NCBI GenBank assembly: GCA_002403855.1
Contig: DHIO01000026.1
Coordinates: 98,580-121,647, forward strand
Direction of reading: 5' to 3'
DNA length: 23,068 nt
DNA from: Acidimicrobiia bacterium UBA4744
GTDB lineage: Bacteria; Actinomycetota; Acidimicrobiia; Spongiisociales; UBA4744
Under the pieces are notes generated by a model. It was not told the DNA's origin. It was given only the letters and a program-made list of their open reading frames with translations, and ran no database searches. Made by a program: the position numbers and the translations under genes. Below, one piece after another: positions 1 through 8,841 of the stretch (positions are counted from its first letter, which is position 1; the number at the start of each line of letters is the position of its first letter).

Positions 1-1538
1 ATCTTGCCGATCGCATCGCGGAGGGCTTCCATGGACCCGTTGGCATCCGCCTTGATGATCAGGCGTAGCTCCGCCTCGTCGGCCGAGCGCATCTTCTCCA
101 GAAGCTGGGAAAGCCGTTCCGTGGCGCTCGGCACGACGTGCTCTTCGCTCCGCACACGGTCTTCGGCGTCGGCTGCCCTGGCCCGGGCTTCCTTCTCGCT
201 CTCCATCACATCGAACAGATCGCCGGCAGTCGGGACACCGTCCCAACCCATGATCAGGACGGGCGTGCTGGGGGTGGCTTCTTTCAGTTGTCTACCGTTC
301 TCGTCGAGCATTGCCCTGACCCGGCCGGCCATCGTTCCCGACACCAGAACGTCTCCTCGTCTGAGAGTCCCCCGTCTCACGATGACGGTGGCCACCGGAC
401 CACGGCCCTTGTCGAGTTGGCTCTCGACGACCACTCCGGAGGCGCGGGGTTTGGGATTGGCCTTGAACTCTTCTAGCTCGGCAACGAGGTCGATCATCTC
501 GATCAGTTGGTCGATGCCCGCCCCGGTGGCCGCCGAAACATCAACAGTGATCGTCTCGCCCCCCAGATCCTCGGGTACCAGCTCATATTCGGTGAGCTGG
601 GCCTTGACCCGGCTCGAGTCCGCCATAGGCATGTCCATCTTGTTGATGGCCACGATGATGTTCACGTCGGCCGCTTTGGCGTGGCTGATCGCTTCGATCG
701 TCTGCGGCATGACCCCATCATCTGCGGCGACGACCAGAATCACGATGTCGGTTACCTCGGCACCTCTCGCCCGCATCGCTGTGAAGGCTTCGTGTCCGGG
801 GGTATCGATGAAGGTGATCTTCTTCCCTGCCCTGTCGATCTGGTAGGCCCCGATGTGCTGGGTGATTCCTCCGGCCTCGCCGGCAACCACATTGGTCTTT
901 CGGATCTTGTCCAACAGCGTGGTCTTCCCGTGGTCCACATGACCCATGACCGTCACCACCGGGGGACGTGGCTCCAGATCGGCCGGGTCGTCCTCGAACA
1001 CCCTCTTGGGCTTGGGACCCACCACCACGGTCTCTTCCTCGGGAACCTCCGTTACCTCGACCTCATACCCAAACTGCTCTCCCAGAAGCACGAGGGCCTC
1101 ATCGGCGATGGGGGCGTTGGCTGCTCCCATCTCCCCCATGAGCAGCAATGCCTTGACGACTTCGCCGACCGATCGACCGATTAGCTCCGCGAAGGCTGCC
1201 GAGGTGGCACCGGACTCAATGGTGACCTTGCCGACCGGCAGTCCCTCATCTTCAACCTCTGGTTCGGCCTCAGGTTCCCGTTCCTGTTCCTCCGCTTCCT
1301 CTACGGCGCCCGTCCCCGGTTCCTCGAGGGTCGCTTCTCCGGGCTCTGCGTCTTCCGCAGATGCGGGAGCAGTCCCGGAAGCCTCTTGGAAGGACAACGC
1401 CACCAGCGCGGCATCATCCTCTTCCAAACCGGATGAAGCAGTCTTCACCCCAAAACCCAGTTCCAGCGCCCGGTCGAGGACTTCCCGCGATTCGAGATCC
1501 AGATCCCTGGCGATTTCGTACACCCGCTTCTTTGCCAC
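1..1538 (-). CDS. infB: Translation initiation factor IF-2 (3' end cut by window edge)
   Basis: GTPase that brings initiator fMet-tRNA to the 30S subunit and promotes subunit joining. About 512 residues are visible. The product opens with an IF2 N-terminal helical motif (KKRVYEIARDL), then an acidic linker (about residues 35-100), then a second IF2_N-like segment (about 110-160). The GTPase domain follows, with G1 GHVDHGKTT (199-207), G3 DTPGHE (245-250) and G4 NKMD (299-302). The remaining domains run off the left edge. The start is a GTG 12 bases after the nusA stop, preceded by a G-rich Shine-Dalgarno. The N-terminal acidic linker is short for an actinobacterial IF-2, where hundreds of residues are common. 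It is the last visible gene of the rimP-nusA-infB transcript. The identification is certain from the GTPase motifs; only the C-terminal part is unseen. Confidence 0.98.
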   Translation of the reverse strand, partial: MAKKRVYEIARDLDLESREVLDRALELGFGVKTASSGLEEDDAALVALSFQEASGTAPASAEDAEPGEATLEEPGTGAVEEAEEQEREPEAEPEVEDEGLPVGKVTIESGATSAAFAELIGRSVGEVVKALLLMGEMGAANAPIADEALVLLGEQFGYEVEVTEVPEEETVVVGPKPKRVFEDDPADLEPRPPVVTVMGHVDHGKTTLLDKIRKTNVVAGEAGGITQHIGAYQIDRAGKKITFIDTPGHEAFTAMRARGAEVTDIVILVVAADDGVMPQTIEAISHAKAADVNIIVAINKMDMPMADSSRVKAQLTEYELVPEDLGGETITVDVSAATGAGIDQLIEMIDLVAELEEFKANPKPRASGVVVESQLDKGRGPVATVIVRRGTLRRGDVLVSGTMAGRVRAMLDENGRQLKEATPSTPVLIMGWDGVPTAGDLFDVMESEKEARARAADAEDRVRSEEHVVPSATERLSQLLEKMRSADEAELRLIIKADANGSMEALRDAIGK

Positions 1539-1550
1539 GCTCCCGCCCTT

Positions 1551-2906
1551 CTATGCCTGCTCAGAGCCCTCTTCGGAGGCAAGCCCGGCCTCGGCGTCGT
1601 CATCAGGAACCTCGACCTGCTCTTCAACCACCGGCGCGGCTGCCTGCTCACGAGAGGTCTCATCATCGGTGTTCTCGATGCCGAGCTCCTCGACGGCGAG
1701 CACCGTGGAAGCCTCGATATCCGGCGTCTCCTCTGCAGTCACTTGCTCGGCTGAGGTTTCGGCGGCAGCTTCGAGGTCCGGTTCCTCATCAAGGGCAACC
1801 GCCTCGCCCTCGTCTGCCGCGGTTTCCTCGGTTGTCGGTGTGGCAACCGAATCGGCATCGACCGAGATTTCTGCCGCGGGCGTTTCGACGACCTGATCGT
1901 CACCAAACCCCGGCTCGCCGTCCTCGACCTGTCCTCGCTCCTGACTCTCCGACCGAATGTCCACGCGGTAGCCGCTCAATCGGGCAGCCAGCCGGGCGTT
2001 CTGACCCTCACGCCCGATTGCCAAAGACAGCTGATGATCGCTGACGATGACCACCGCCTCTTCTTCCTCGTCATCGATTCGGACCTCCTGGACCTTGGCG
2101 GGCCCCAGCGCCTCGGCGATGAACTGGGCAGTATCCTCACGCCATTGGACCACATCGACCTTCTCGCCACGCAGTTCGTTGACCACTTGCCGCACTCGAG
2201 ATCCGCGGGCACCGACGCAGGCCCCTTTCGGATCGACGTTGGGATCATTTGAAGACACCGCGATCTTGGTCCGATGTCCGGGTTCCCGGGCGATTGCTTT
2301 GATCTCGATGGTTCCATCGAGGAGTTCGGGCACTTCCAGCTCGAGCAGCCTGCGCACGAAATCGGGGTGGCTCCGGCTGACCACGATCTGCGGTCCCTTG
2401 GTTTCTCCACGAACCTCCAGAATGAGAGCCTTGACTCGGTTGCCGCGGTCGAGTCGCTCGTAGGGAATCCTCTCCGACCCGGGCATCAAGGCTTCGGCAT
2501 CACCGAGATCGAGGATCGAATAACGATGGTCTACCTGCTGAACGATGCCCGTGATCAGGTCCCCTTCCCGTCCTTCGTAGACATCGAATACCTGTTCGCG
2601 TTTTGCGTCACGCAAGCGCTGGGCAATGACCTGCTTGGCGGTTTGGGCGGCTATTCGACCAAAGTCCTCAGGCGTATCTTCCCACTCCCGGACCACATTT
2701 CCGTCTTCGTCCAATTCCTGGGCGTACACGACGATGTCGCCTGCATCCGGATCGATGACGACTCTTGCTTCCTCGGCCGCTCCCGGAGCCCTCTTGTAGG
2801 CAGAGACCAGGCCGTTGGCCAGCGCGTCGAGGATCGTGTCGACCGGCACTCCTCTCTCGCGCTCCAGCAGCTCGAGGGCCTCCATCACTTGAAAGTCCAG
2901 CTTCAT
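1551..2906 (-). CDS. nusA: Transcription termination/antitermination factor NusA with long acidic tail
   Basis: RNA polymerase-binding elongation factor acting in pausing, termination and antitermination. The 451-aa product has the NusA N-terminal domain (about 1-120), an S1 domain (about 115-180), KH1 (about 215-275, with DPKGACVGARGSRV) and KH2 (about 285-320, with AIGREGQNARLAARL). From about residue 322 to the end it is a low-complexity Glu/Asp/Ala/Val/Thr tail of about 130 residues. Typical actinobacterial NusA (about 330-350 aa) ends soon after KH2, so the tail is extra. It has no recognisable AR1/AR2 repeats. The ATG start has a strong GGAGG site that overlaps the rimP stop codon, so translation is probably coupled to rimP. 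The ylxR gene usually found between nusA and infB is missing. Confidence 0.97.
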   Translation of the reverse strand: MKLDFQVMEALELLERERGVPVDTILDALANGLVSAYKRAPGAAEEARVVIDPDAGDIVVYAQELDEDGNVVREWEDTPEDFGRIAAQTAKQVIAQRLRDAKREQVFDVYEGREGDLITGIVQQVDHRYSILDLGDAEALMPGSERIPYERLDRGNRVKALILEVRGETKGPQIVVSRSHPDFVRRLLELEVPELLDGTIEIKAIAREPGHRTKIAVSSNDPNVDPKGACVGARGSRVRQVVNELRGEKVDVVQWREDTAQFIAEALGPAKVQEVRIDDEEEEAVVIVSDHQLSLAIGREGQNARLAARLSGYRVDIRSESQERGQVEDGEPGFGDDQVVETPAAEISVDADSVATPTTEETAADEGEAVALDEEPDLEAAAETSAEQVTAEETPDIEASTVLAVEELGIENTDDETSREQAAAPVVEEQVEVPDDDAEAGLASEEGSEQA

Positions 2907-2917
2907 GATCGTCCCTC

Positions 2918-3406
2918 CTACCGGCCCTTACCGCCAGGTTTGGCTGCCGGCTCCCAACGAAAGACCGTTCGGGCGGACGCAATCACCCCGAAAGGAACTC
3001 TCCGATCGCGACCGTCAACGGCAATCACGCACGTCCCGCCGTCGACAGTTTCGAGTTTGCCGCGGTGTGTTCGTTCGCCTTCGACCTCGTGGTGGGTCTT
3101 CACCACCACCTCCCTGCCGATCGACTTCATGAAGTGTTCTGGGCGACGAAGCTTCCGTTCCAGGCCTGGAGACGTCACCTCGAGGGTGTAGGACTTCTGC
3201 AGCTCGTCGTGTTGGTCGAGCAGTCGCGACACGCCTCGCGATGTTTCCGCCAACCGGTCGACGTCGATGCCGCCGTCCACGTCGACGGAGACGCGCAGAA
3301 CGGGACCCCGCCCTTGTCCGACCATCTCGAGATCGTCGAGTTCGAGGCCTTCCGCCTGCAGATAGGCGTCGAGCAGTTCCCAGAGGCCTTCCGGACCTCG
3401 GCTCAT
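2918..3406 (-). CDS. rimP: Ribosome maturation factor RimP
   Basis: Assembly factor for the 30S subunit, first gene of the rimP-nusA-infB transcript. The 162-aa product shows the N-terminal alpha/beta domain, with VSVDVDGGIDVDRLAETSR and YTLEVTSPGLERKLRRPEHF (about residues 75-95). This is the most conserved stretch of the family and precedes the C-terminal SH3-like domain. I chose the ATG at 3406 because a TTTGGAGGAAAG ribosome-binding site lies directly upstream. The open frame continues a further 28 codons upstream to 3490, but that part is basic, unlike the family and lacks a ribosome site. Length and order match other bacteria. The stop codon TAG forms part of the nusA Shine-Dalgarno. 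Confidence 0.95.
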   Translation of the reverse strand: MSRGPEGLWELLDAYLQAEGLELDDLEMVGQGRGPVLRVSVDVDGGIDVDRLAETSRGVSRLLDQHDELQKSYTLEVTSPGLERKLRRPEHFMKSIGREVVVKTHHEVEGERTHRGKLETVDGGTCVIAVDGRDRRVPFGVIASARTVFRWEPAAKPGGKGR

Positions 3407-3527
3407 CGTCTTTCCTCCAAAAAGAAAGTGGGCTGGGCGCCCACCTCTTCGCGTAGCGTCCGTAGGTTTTCCGCGACCGGACACGCACACGCGCTCAACG
3501 CGCGTACGCGATCAAGCGCACAGCGCC

Positions 3528-3533
3528 AGTATA
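3528..3533 (-). promoter_or_regulatory. Possible -10 element for the rimP-nusA-infB transcript
   Basis: On the minus strand the hexamer TATACT lies about 120 bases upstream of the rimP start, in the 212-bp gap between proS and rimP. No good -35 is visible at 16-18 bases (the nearest candidate reads GAGACA but is too far). It is the best sigma-70-like -10 in this gap. The call rests on sequence match only. Confidence 0.35.
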
Positions 3534-3594
3534 ACCACGGCCCGTGTAGCGGATGTCTCAGGTATGCGGTGCCGGGTGTCTTGATGGAAGGCAA

Positions 3595-3610
3595 CAAGCA
3601 ACGTAGCTTG
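3595..3610 (-). terminator. Weak hairpin after proS, possible terminator
   Basis: Just after the proS stop the minus strand carries CAAGC-TACGTT-GCTTG, a 5-bp stem with a 6-base loop, followed by TTGCC rather than a clean U-run. It could weaken read-through from proS into rimP. The stem is short and the evidence is weak. Confidence 0.25.
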
Positions 3611-3618
3611 AAGCTCTC

Positions 3619-5064
3619 TCAGTACGCCTTGGCAAAGACGACCTCGTCGGCAGCCTTTTCGCCGCACGCGATACACACGCCCGGATCGTCGGGCTGGTCG
3701 AAAGGTATGACCCTGATCGTGGCTTGAGTGTCGTCCTTCACGGCCTGCTCACAAGCCGCCGAGCCGCACCATCCCGCGTACTGGAACCCGCCGGTATCGG
3801 CCAGGATCTCCTTCATCTCCCCGTAGGAGCCGGGCCGGTGACTGTTCTCTTCCTGGAAGGCAAGAGCTCGCCGAAACAACGCGTTCTGCACCTCATCCAG
3901 TACTCGGCGGACGGTTTCGCCCAACCCGGCGAGTGGAGCCGCCTGTTTGCCCTCTCGCCCGGGTTGATCCCGACGCGCCAGCACTGCCTGGTCTCCGGCC
4001 AAGTCGCGCGGTCCGAGCTCAACCCGCACGGGCACGCCTTTCATCTCCCACTCGTTGAACTTGAAGCCGGGGGTGACTTCGGCGCGATCATCGAGGATCG
4101 CCCGGACCCCGGTGTCTACCATTTCGTTCCGTACCCGGTCGGCTGCTGCAACGACCGAGTGCCGCTCATCGGCATCGGACCGGGCGATCGGCACGACGAC
4201 CACCTCGTGCGGAGCAATGCGGGGCGGAAGAATCAAACCCTGATCGTCTCCGTGAGCCATGACGATCATCCCGACCAGCCGGGTGCTGGCGCCCCACGAG
4301 GTCTGGTACGGGTGCCGCAACTCATTGTTCCGGTCCAGGAACTGGATCTCAAACGCCTTGGCGAAGTTCTGCCCCAGGTAGTGGGAGGTTCCCGCCTGCA
4401 GGGCCTTGCGGTCCCCCATCAGGGCTTCGATCGCATAGGTATCGACGGCGCCGGCGAACTTCTCCGCTTCGCTCTTGCGGCCTCGGATGACCGGAGTTGC
4501 CGCCCACTCTTCGGCCAGCCGGGCGTAGATGTCGAGCATCTGTCGAGTCTCTTGCTGAGCCTCTTCCTCGGTCTCGTGCGCGGTGTGGCCCTCCTGCCAG
4601 AGAAACTCCGTAGTGCGGAGAAAGAGCCTGGTCCGCATTTCCCAACGCACCACGTTCGCCCATTGATTGATCAACACCGGCAAATCCCGATAGCTCTTGA
4701 TCCATTTGGCGTACATCGCATTGATGATCGTCTCGGAGGTGGGGCGGACCACCAGGGGCTCCTCGAGCTCCTTGCCGCCGCCGTGTGTCACCAGGGCGAG
4801 TTCAGGTGAGAATCCCTCCACGTGTTCCGCTTCTCGTTGCATGAAGGAGTGCGGAATGAACAGGGGGAAGTAGGCGTTCTGATGGCCGGTGTCCTTGAAC
4901 ATCCCATCCAGCGCCGCTTGGAGGTTCTCCCAGAGCCCGTAGCCATAGGGCCGAATGACCATGCTGCCGCGCACCGGCGAGTAGTCCGCCAGTTCGGCAC
5001 GCTGGACAACATCCGTGTACCAGCGGCTGAAATCTTCGCTGCGCGGGGTGACTTTTTCCGCCAC
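3619..5064 (-). CDS. proS: Prolyl-tRNA synthetase, archaeal/eukaryote-like type
   Basis: Charges tRNA-Pro with proline. The 481-aa product has class II synthetase motif 2 (VVRWEMRTRLFLRTTEFLWQ, about 130-150) and motif 3 (about 270-285, HGDDQGLILPP). An anticodon-binding domain follows, then a C-terminal domain with four cysteines C433, C438, C464 and C467 and a terminal tyrosine (AKAY). The length, the lack of the roughly 180-residue editing insertion of the long bacterial enzyme, the Cys4 zinc-type C-terminus and the final Tyr are hallmarks of the archaeal/eukaryotic-like ProS, which occurs in a subset of bacteria. The ATG start is at 5064. It sits 120 bp downstream of ispG, in the same orientation, and may share its transcript. 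Confidence 0.97.
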   Translation of the reverse strand: MAEKVTPRSEDFSRWYTDVVQRAELADYSPVRGSMVIRPYGYGLWENLQAALDGMFKDTGHQNAYFPLFIPHSFMQREAEHVEGFSPELALVTHGGGKELEEPLVVRPTSETIINAMYAKWIKSYRDLPVLINQWANVVRWEMRTRLFLRTTEFLWQEGHTAHETEEEAQQETRQMLDIYARLAEEWAATPVIRGRKSEAEKFAGAVDTYAIEALMGDRKALQAGTSHYLGQNFAKAFEIQFLDRNNELRHPYQTSWGASTRLVGMIVMAHGDDQGLILPPRIAPHEVVVVPIARSDADERHSVVAAADRVRNEMVDTGVRAILDDRAEVTPGFKFNEWEMKGVPVRVELGPRDLAGDQAVLARRDQPGREGKQAAPLAGLGETVRRVLDEVQNALFRRALAFQEENSHRPGSYGEMKEILADTGGFQYAGWCGSAACEQAVKDDTQATIRVIPFDQPDDPGVCIACGEKAADEVVFAKAY

Positions 5065-5184
5065 TGCTTTCCTTTCCGACGGTTGCGGAGCCTAGTGGGA
5101 GCTCGAGTGACTCCTACCGCATTTCCTCAGAGGCGCCGGCTCCGGGCATCTCACCGGCCGGCTCTCCGCTCACCGTTCGCAACC

Positions 5185-6417
5185 TCACTCACCGGAAGCG
5201 GCCTCCATCACGGCTCTGCGGCGCTCGGCAACCTGATTGGCGTCGCCCTGGACGCCCAACAGTTCCTCCGCCGTCCGGTCGGCAAGTTGCGCCGCCGCCC
5301 CATCGGCGGCCGCTAGGCGCGCCTCCACCCCCTGTTCCACCAGCTTCTCGGCCTCATCTAGTAGTGCGTCGACCATCTCCTCTTCGGGAACCACCCGCAC
5401 CACCCGGCCCTTGATGAAGAGATGCCCCTTCCCCTTGCCCGCCGCTATCCCGATGTCGGCTTCCCGCGCTTCTCCGGGACCGTTGACGACACAGCCCATG
5501 ACCGCCACCTGGATGGGGAGATTGGCTTCCTCCAGTTTTTTCTGAGCCTGGCCGGCTACGGCGATGACGTCAACCTCGGCACGACCACAGGATGGGCAGG
5601 CAATCAGATCGAGCCCCTTCCGCTCGCGCAGACCGAGGAACTCGAGCAACTGACGGCCGGCTTTCGCCTCCTCGACCGGATCGGCCGTCAGTGAGAACCG
5701 GATCGTGTCGCCGATACCTTCGAGCAACAGGGTCGCGATTCCGGCTACCGACTTGATGAGCCCACCGGGCGGCGGCCCGGCCTCGGTGACCCCAAGATGG
5801 AGGGGGTAGTCCACCTTCTCCGACAGTAGCCGGTACGACGCCACCATCGTCGGAACATGCGAATGCTTGACGGAGATCTTGATGTCCGTGAAGTCCACTT
5901 CCTCCAGGTAGCCGATTTCCTTCTGAGCTGAGGCAACAAGAGCTCCCGGTACGGGACCTCCGTAGCGGTCGAGCAGATCCTTGTCGAGTGACCCGGCGTT
6001 CACGCCGACCCTGATGGGTACCCCCCGGTCCTTGGCCTCTCGCGCCACGGTCTTGACGTGCCGCTCATTGCGGATGTTTCCCGGATTGAGGCGCAAACCC
6101 TGGACTCCGGCTTCCAGTGCGGCCAATGCCAGCCGGTATTGGAAGTGGATGTCGGCGATGATGGGAACGGGCGATCGCGGAACGATCTCGGCCAATCCCT
6201 GGGCGGCGTCCACATCGTTGCAGGTGATACGAACGATATCGGCGCCGGCGCCGTGCAACGCATAGACCTGGCTGAGTGTGCCGTCCACGTCGGCGGTCTT
6301 GGTGGTGGTCATCGACTGCACCGTGATCGGAGCGTCTCCTCCCACAACAACTCGCCCCACCTGGATCTTTCGGGTAGTTCTGCGGGGCACAGTGGGCATC
6401 GCAGGCGGGTCAGCCAT
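5185..6417 (-). CDS. ispG: 4-hydroxy-3-methylbut-2-enyl diphosphate synthase (IspG/GcpE)
   Basis: Iron-sulfur enzyme of the MEP isoprenoid pathway; it reduces MEcPP to HMBPP. The 410-aa product has the TIM-barrel half (about 15-260, with QSMTTTKTADVD, RITCND and GLRLNPGNI). The [4Fe-4S] half carries CPSCGR (C274, C277) and GCVVNGPGEA (C309, E316). It ends in an Ala-rich tail of about 40 residues (from about 365) that is longer than the 370-390 aa typical of the family. I chose the ATG at 6417, which overlaps the rseP stop by 8 bases; a second in-frame ATG lies 6 codons on. The frame extends upstream to 6570, but that part lies within rseP and is not IspG-like. No clear Shine-Dalgarno is present, so translational coupling to rseP is likely. 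Confidence 0.97.
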   Translation of the reverse strand: MADPPAMPTVPRRTTRKIQVGRVVVGGDAPITVQSMTTTKTADVDGTLSQVYALHGAGADIVRITCNDVDAAQGLAEIVPRSPVPIIADIHFQYRLALAALEAGVQGLRLNPGNIRNERHVKTVAREAKDRGVPIRVGVNAGSLDKDLLDRYGGPVPGALVASAQKEIGYLEEVDFTDIKISVKHSHVPTMVASYRLLSEKVDYPLHLGVTEAGPPPGGLIKSVAGIATLLLEGIGDTIRFSLTADPVEEAKAGRQLLEFLGLRERKGLDLIACPSCGRAEVDVIAVAGQAQKKLEEANLPIQVAVMGCVVNGPGEAREADIGIAAGKGKGHLFIKGRVVRVVPEEEMVDALLDEAEKLVEQGVEARLAAADGAAAQLADRTAEELLGVQGDANQVAERRRAVMEAASGE

Positions 6418-7528
6418 TGAGCGAGATCGGGTTGACGATGTCGAGCAGTAGCGCCACCGAAAACAGGAACAGCACCAATGCCATAACGGCCGCCGCAATC
6501 GGGGCCAGTTTTCGAATATCTGCTTCCCGGTGGGTGATCCGCTCGTAGACCGCGACCGCGAAATGCCCACCGTCGAGCGGATAGAGCGGAAGGCCGTTGA
6601 AGATCCCCAGCACGATATTGACCATGGCCACCAGGCTGACCATCAGCTCGAAGTCGCTTTCGACACCGAGCCGGACGATGCCCACCGGACTGACCGGTCG
6701 GATCTCATTTGGCACATCCGTGTTCCCCAGAAAAGCGCCCCCGAGCTGCGCCAGCGACGACGGTCGAACCAGGTTGCCGAGCGCTTCGAACGTTCGCCCG
6801 GTCACGTTGATGAAGGCTCTTCCGGCCAACCCGGCGGCGCGAAAGAAGCCCACCGATTCCCGTTCGTAGGCCGGGCTCACCCCGAGGTAGCCCACTTCGG
6901 CGCCCGTGTCGGGGTCGACTACCGACGACAACACGGTGGAGAGGGTGAGCAGCTCGCCTTGCCGATCGACGGTGATCGTGATCGCCGCGTTCGGAAGATC
7001 CGCCAGTGCCACACGGATCTCCTCCCACTCGGCGACGGGGACGCCGTCCACGGCCACGATCGTATCGCCGGACTGAATGCCGGCCACGGCCGCCGGGGTG
7101 GTGGTCCCGTTCTCCAGAGACTGTTGGACGATGGCAATCTCCGAAAGCGGCGCATCCGGGTTGTCGATGCCAAACCCGATGATGGCGCCGAGGATCACCA
7201 CGTAGGCGATGATGAAGTGCAGCGCCACGCCGGAGAGAATGACCACGCTCTTCTGCCAGAACTTCTTCTCCCGATAGGTGCGACCGGCGTCGGCCGGATC
7301 AACCTCTTCGAGCGGATTCATCCCGGCTATGCGAACATACCCACCAAGCGGAAACGCCTTGACGCCGTACTCGGTTTCGCCGCGAGTGGTCGACCAGAGC
7401 TTGGGACCGAATCCGAAGAAGAACTCGGTGGCCTTCATCCCAGTGGCCCGGGCCGTGAAGTAGTGGCCCGCCTCGTGGATCATCACCGACGCGACAACGG
7501 CCACCAGCATGAAAATGCCACCGAGCAC
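6410..7528 (-). CDS. rseP: Site-2 intramembrane zinc metalloprotease RseP
   Basis: Membrane protease that cuts substrates within the bilayer, such as anti-sigma factors after site-1 cleavage. The 372-aa product has transmembrane segment 1 with the zinc motif HEAGH (H18, E19, H22). A second membrane span lies at about 96-120 and a PDZ domain at about 125-215. A third span (about 295-320) carries the third zinc ligand motif NGLPLYPLDGG (D319), and a final span is at about 342-364. The GTG start at 7528 has AAGGAG seven bases upstream. It lies between dxr and ispG, the usual actinobacterial arrangement, and overlaps ispG by 8 bp. All catalytic residues are present. The substrate cannot be told from the sequence; no anti-sigma factor is encoded nearby. 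Confidence 0.96.
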   Translation of the reverse strand: MLGGIFMLVAVVASVMIHEAGHYFTARATGMKATEFFFGFGPKLWSTTRGETEYGVKAFPLGGYVRIAGMNPLEEVDPADAGRTYREKKFWQKSVVILSGVALHFIIAYVVILGAIIGFGIDNPDAPLSEIAIVQQSLENGTTTPAAVAGIQSGDTIVAVDGVPVAEWEEIRVALADLPNAAITITVDRQGELLTLSTVLSSVVDPDTGAEVGYLGVSPAYERESVGFFRAAGLAGRAFINVTGRTFEALGNLVRPSSLAQLGGAFLGNTDVPNEIRPVSPVGIVRLGVESDFELMVSLVAMVNIVLGIFNGLPLYPLDGGHFAVAVYERITHREADIRKLAPIAAAVMALVLFLFSVALLLDIVNPISLNG

Positions 7529-7602
7529 GCTACGTCTCCTTCAAGATCATCATCTCAAAGGTTATCGACCGGACCGGGCTAGTGACACGATGTGCTCCCG
7601 GT

Positions 7603-8769
7603 TCAACAGGCTCCGCCCAACAGATCGTGCGCTATCGCCCGGGCTTCACGATCGGTTTCCAGCACTTCGGCAAGCGTCGTCACCTCTTCCCACGCGGCTG
7701 CGGCCAGCGTCTCTTCGAGAACGACGGCAATGCCTCGAAAACCGAGCCTGCCCTGCAGAAATGCCTGGACGGCCACCTCATCGGCAGCATTGAAGGCGGC
7801 CGGAGCCGAGCCTCCCCGCCGACCGGCTTCATAGGCAAGACCCAGAGCCGGGAACGCCTCGTGATCGGGACGACGGAACGTCAGATCCCGGCCGGCCAGG
7901 GGAAATGCCTCGAGTGGCCCTGCGGAGCGGTCGGGGTACGTGATGGCGTACTGGATCGGGACTCGCATGTCCGGCTCTCCTACATGCGCCTTCAGCGAAC
8001 CGTCGACGAACTCCACCAGAGAATGCACGATGCTCTGAGGATGGATCACAACGTCGATACTCCCTAAGGGCATCCCGAACAGGTAGTGAGCCTCAATGAC
8101 CTCGAGTCCTTTGTTGACCAAGGTGGCCGAGTCGACCGTAATGCGGGGGCCCATCATCCAGGTCGGATGGGCAAGCGCTTCCCGAGGAGTGACGTTCTCC
8201 AGTTCTTCAATCCCCCAACCGAAGAAGGGACCCCCCGATGCGGTGAGAATCAACCTTCGGACTGACGGTCGCCGCTCCCCGACGAGACACTGGAACAGGG
8301 CGGAATGCTCAGAATCGACCGGAATCAACTCGCCTTCACCTCGGGAGAGTGCATCGAGAACGACCGGACCGGCCGCAACCAGGCTCTCCTTGTTGGCCAG
8401 TGCTAGACGATTTCCCGCTTCGAGTGCGCTCAGAGTGGCGGGCAAGCCGGCCAGGCCGACCACCCCGTTGACCACAACGCAACCTTGCAGGGCTGCAAGT
8501 TCGACGAGGGATTCGGGCCCGAAGCGCGACCGGGCGCCGAAGGCGGTTCGAAACCGGCGCTCCTCGTCCCCGCTGGGAGAGGTGACGCCGACCAGGCATT
8601 CCGGGTGATTTCCAGCGATCTCTGCCAGGCGGTCGGATCCTCGACGGGCCGCCACCGCCGCCACCGGAACTCTCATTCGAGCGGCCACCTCAAGCGCCTG
8701 TGAGCCGATCGAGCCGGTTGCTCCAAGGACGACGAGAGGCTCGGTATTGCGATTCACGGACACACTCAC
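7603..8769 (-). CDS. dxr: 1-deoxy-D-xylulose 5-phosphate reductoisomerase
   Basis: Second step of the MEP pathway: NADPH-dependent conversion of DXP to MEP. The 388-aa product has the NADPH-binding GATGSIG loop (residues 16-22), LANKESLVAAG (about 123-133), the metal-binding VDSEHSALFQC (D152, E154) and NKGLEVIEAHYLF (E223). The C-terminal four-helix domain includes FNAADEVAV. Length fits the family. Three in-frame GTG codons (8769, 8763, 8757) are possible starts. I chose 8769 because a purine-rich GGATGGGAT precedes it; the frame also reaches a GTG at 8817 just after cdsA, without a ribosome site. Together with ispG downstream it supplies two of the seven MEP enzymes. Confidence 0.96.
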   Translation of the reverse strand: MSVSVNRNTEPLVVLGATGSIGSQALEVAARMRVPVAAVAARRGSDRLAEIAGNHPECLVGVTSPSGDEERRFRTAFGARSRFGPESLVELAALQGCVVVNGVVGLAGLPATLSALEAGNRLALANKESLVAAGPVVLDALSRGEGELIPVDSEHSALFQCLVGERRPSVRRLILTASGGPFFGWGIEELENVTPREALAHPTWMMGPRITVDSATLVNKGLEVIEAHYLFGMPLGSIDVVIHPQSIVHSLVEFVDGSLKAHVGEPDMRVPIQYAITYPDRSAGPLEAFPLAGRDLTFRRPDHEAFPALGLAYEAGRRGGSAPAAFNAADEVAVQAFLQGRLGFRGIAVVLEETLAAAAWEEVTTLAEVLETDREARAIAHDLLGGAC

Positions 8770-8841
8770 ATCCCATCCACCCGGCGATACGAAGACCGCA
8801 GGTGGCAAGCGCAGCACTCGACGTGGACGGAGGACACGCGA

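Noticed and set aside
3724..4809. 361-codon plus-strand open frame inside proS
   Set aside because: Antisense to a complete synthetase with all motifs; composition is that of a reverse-strand shadow.
5095..5117. Hairpin GTGGGAG/CTCCTAC between ispG and proS as terminator
   Set aside because: The stem includes a G-T pair, has no U-run, and lies about 30 bases upstream of proS; it may only be a leader structure.
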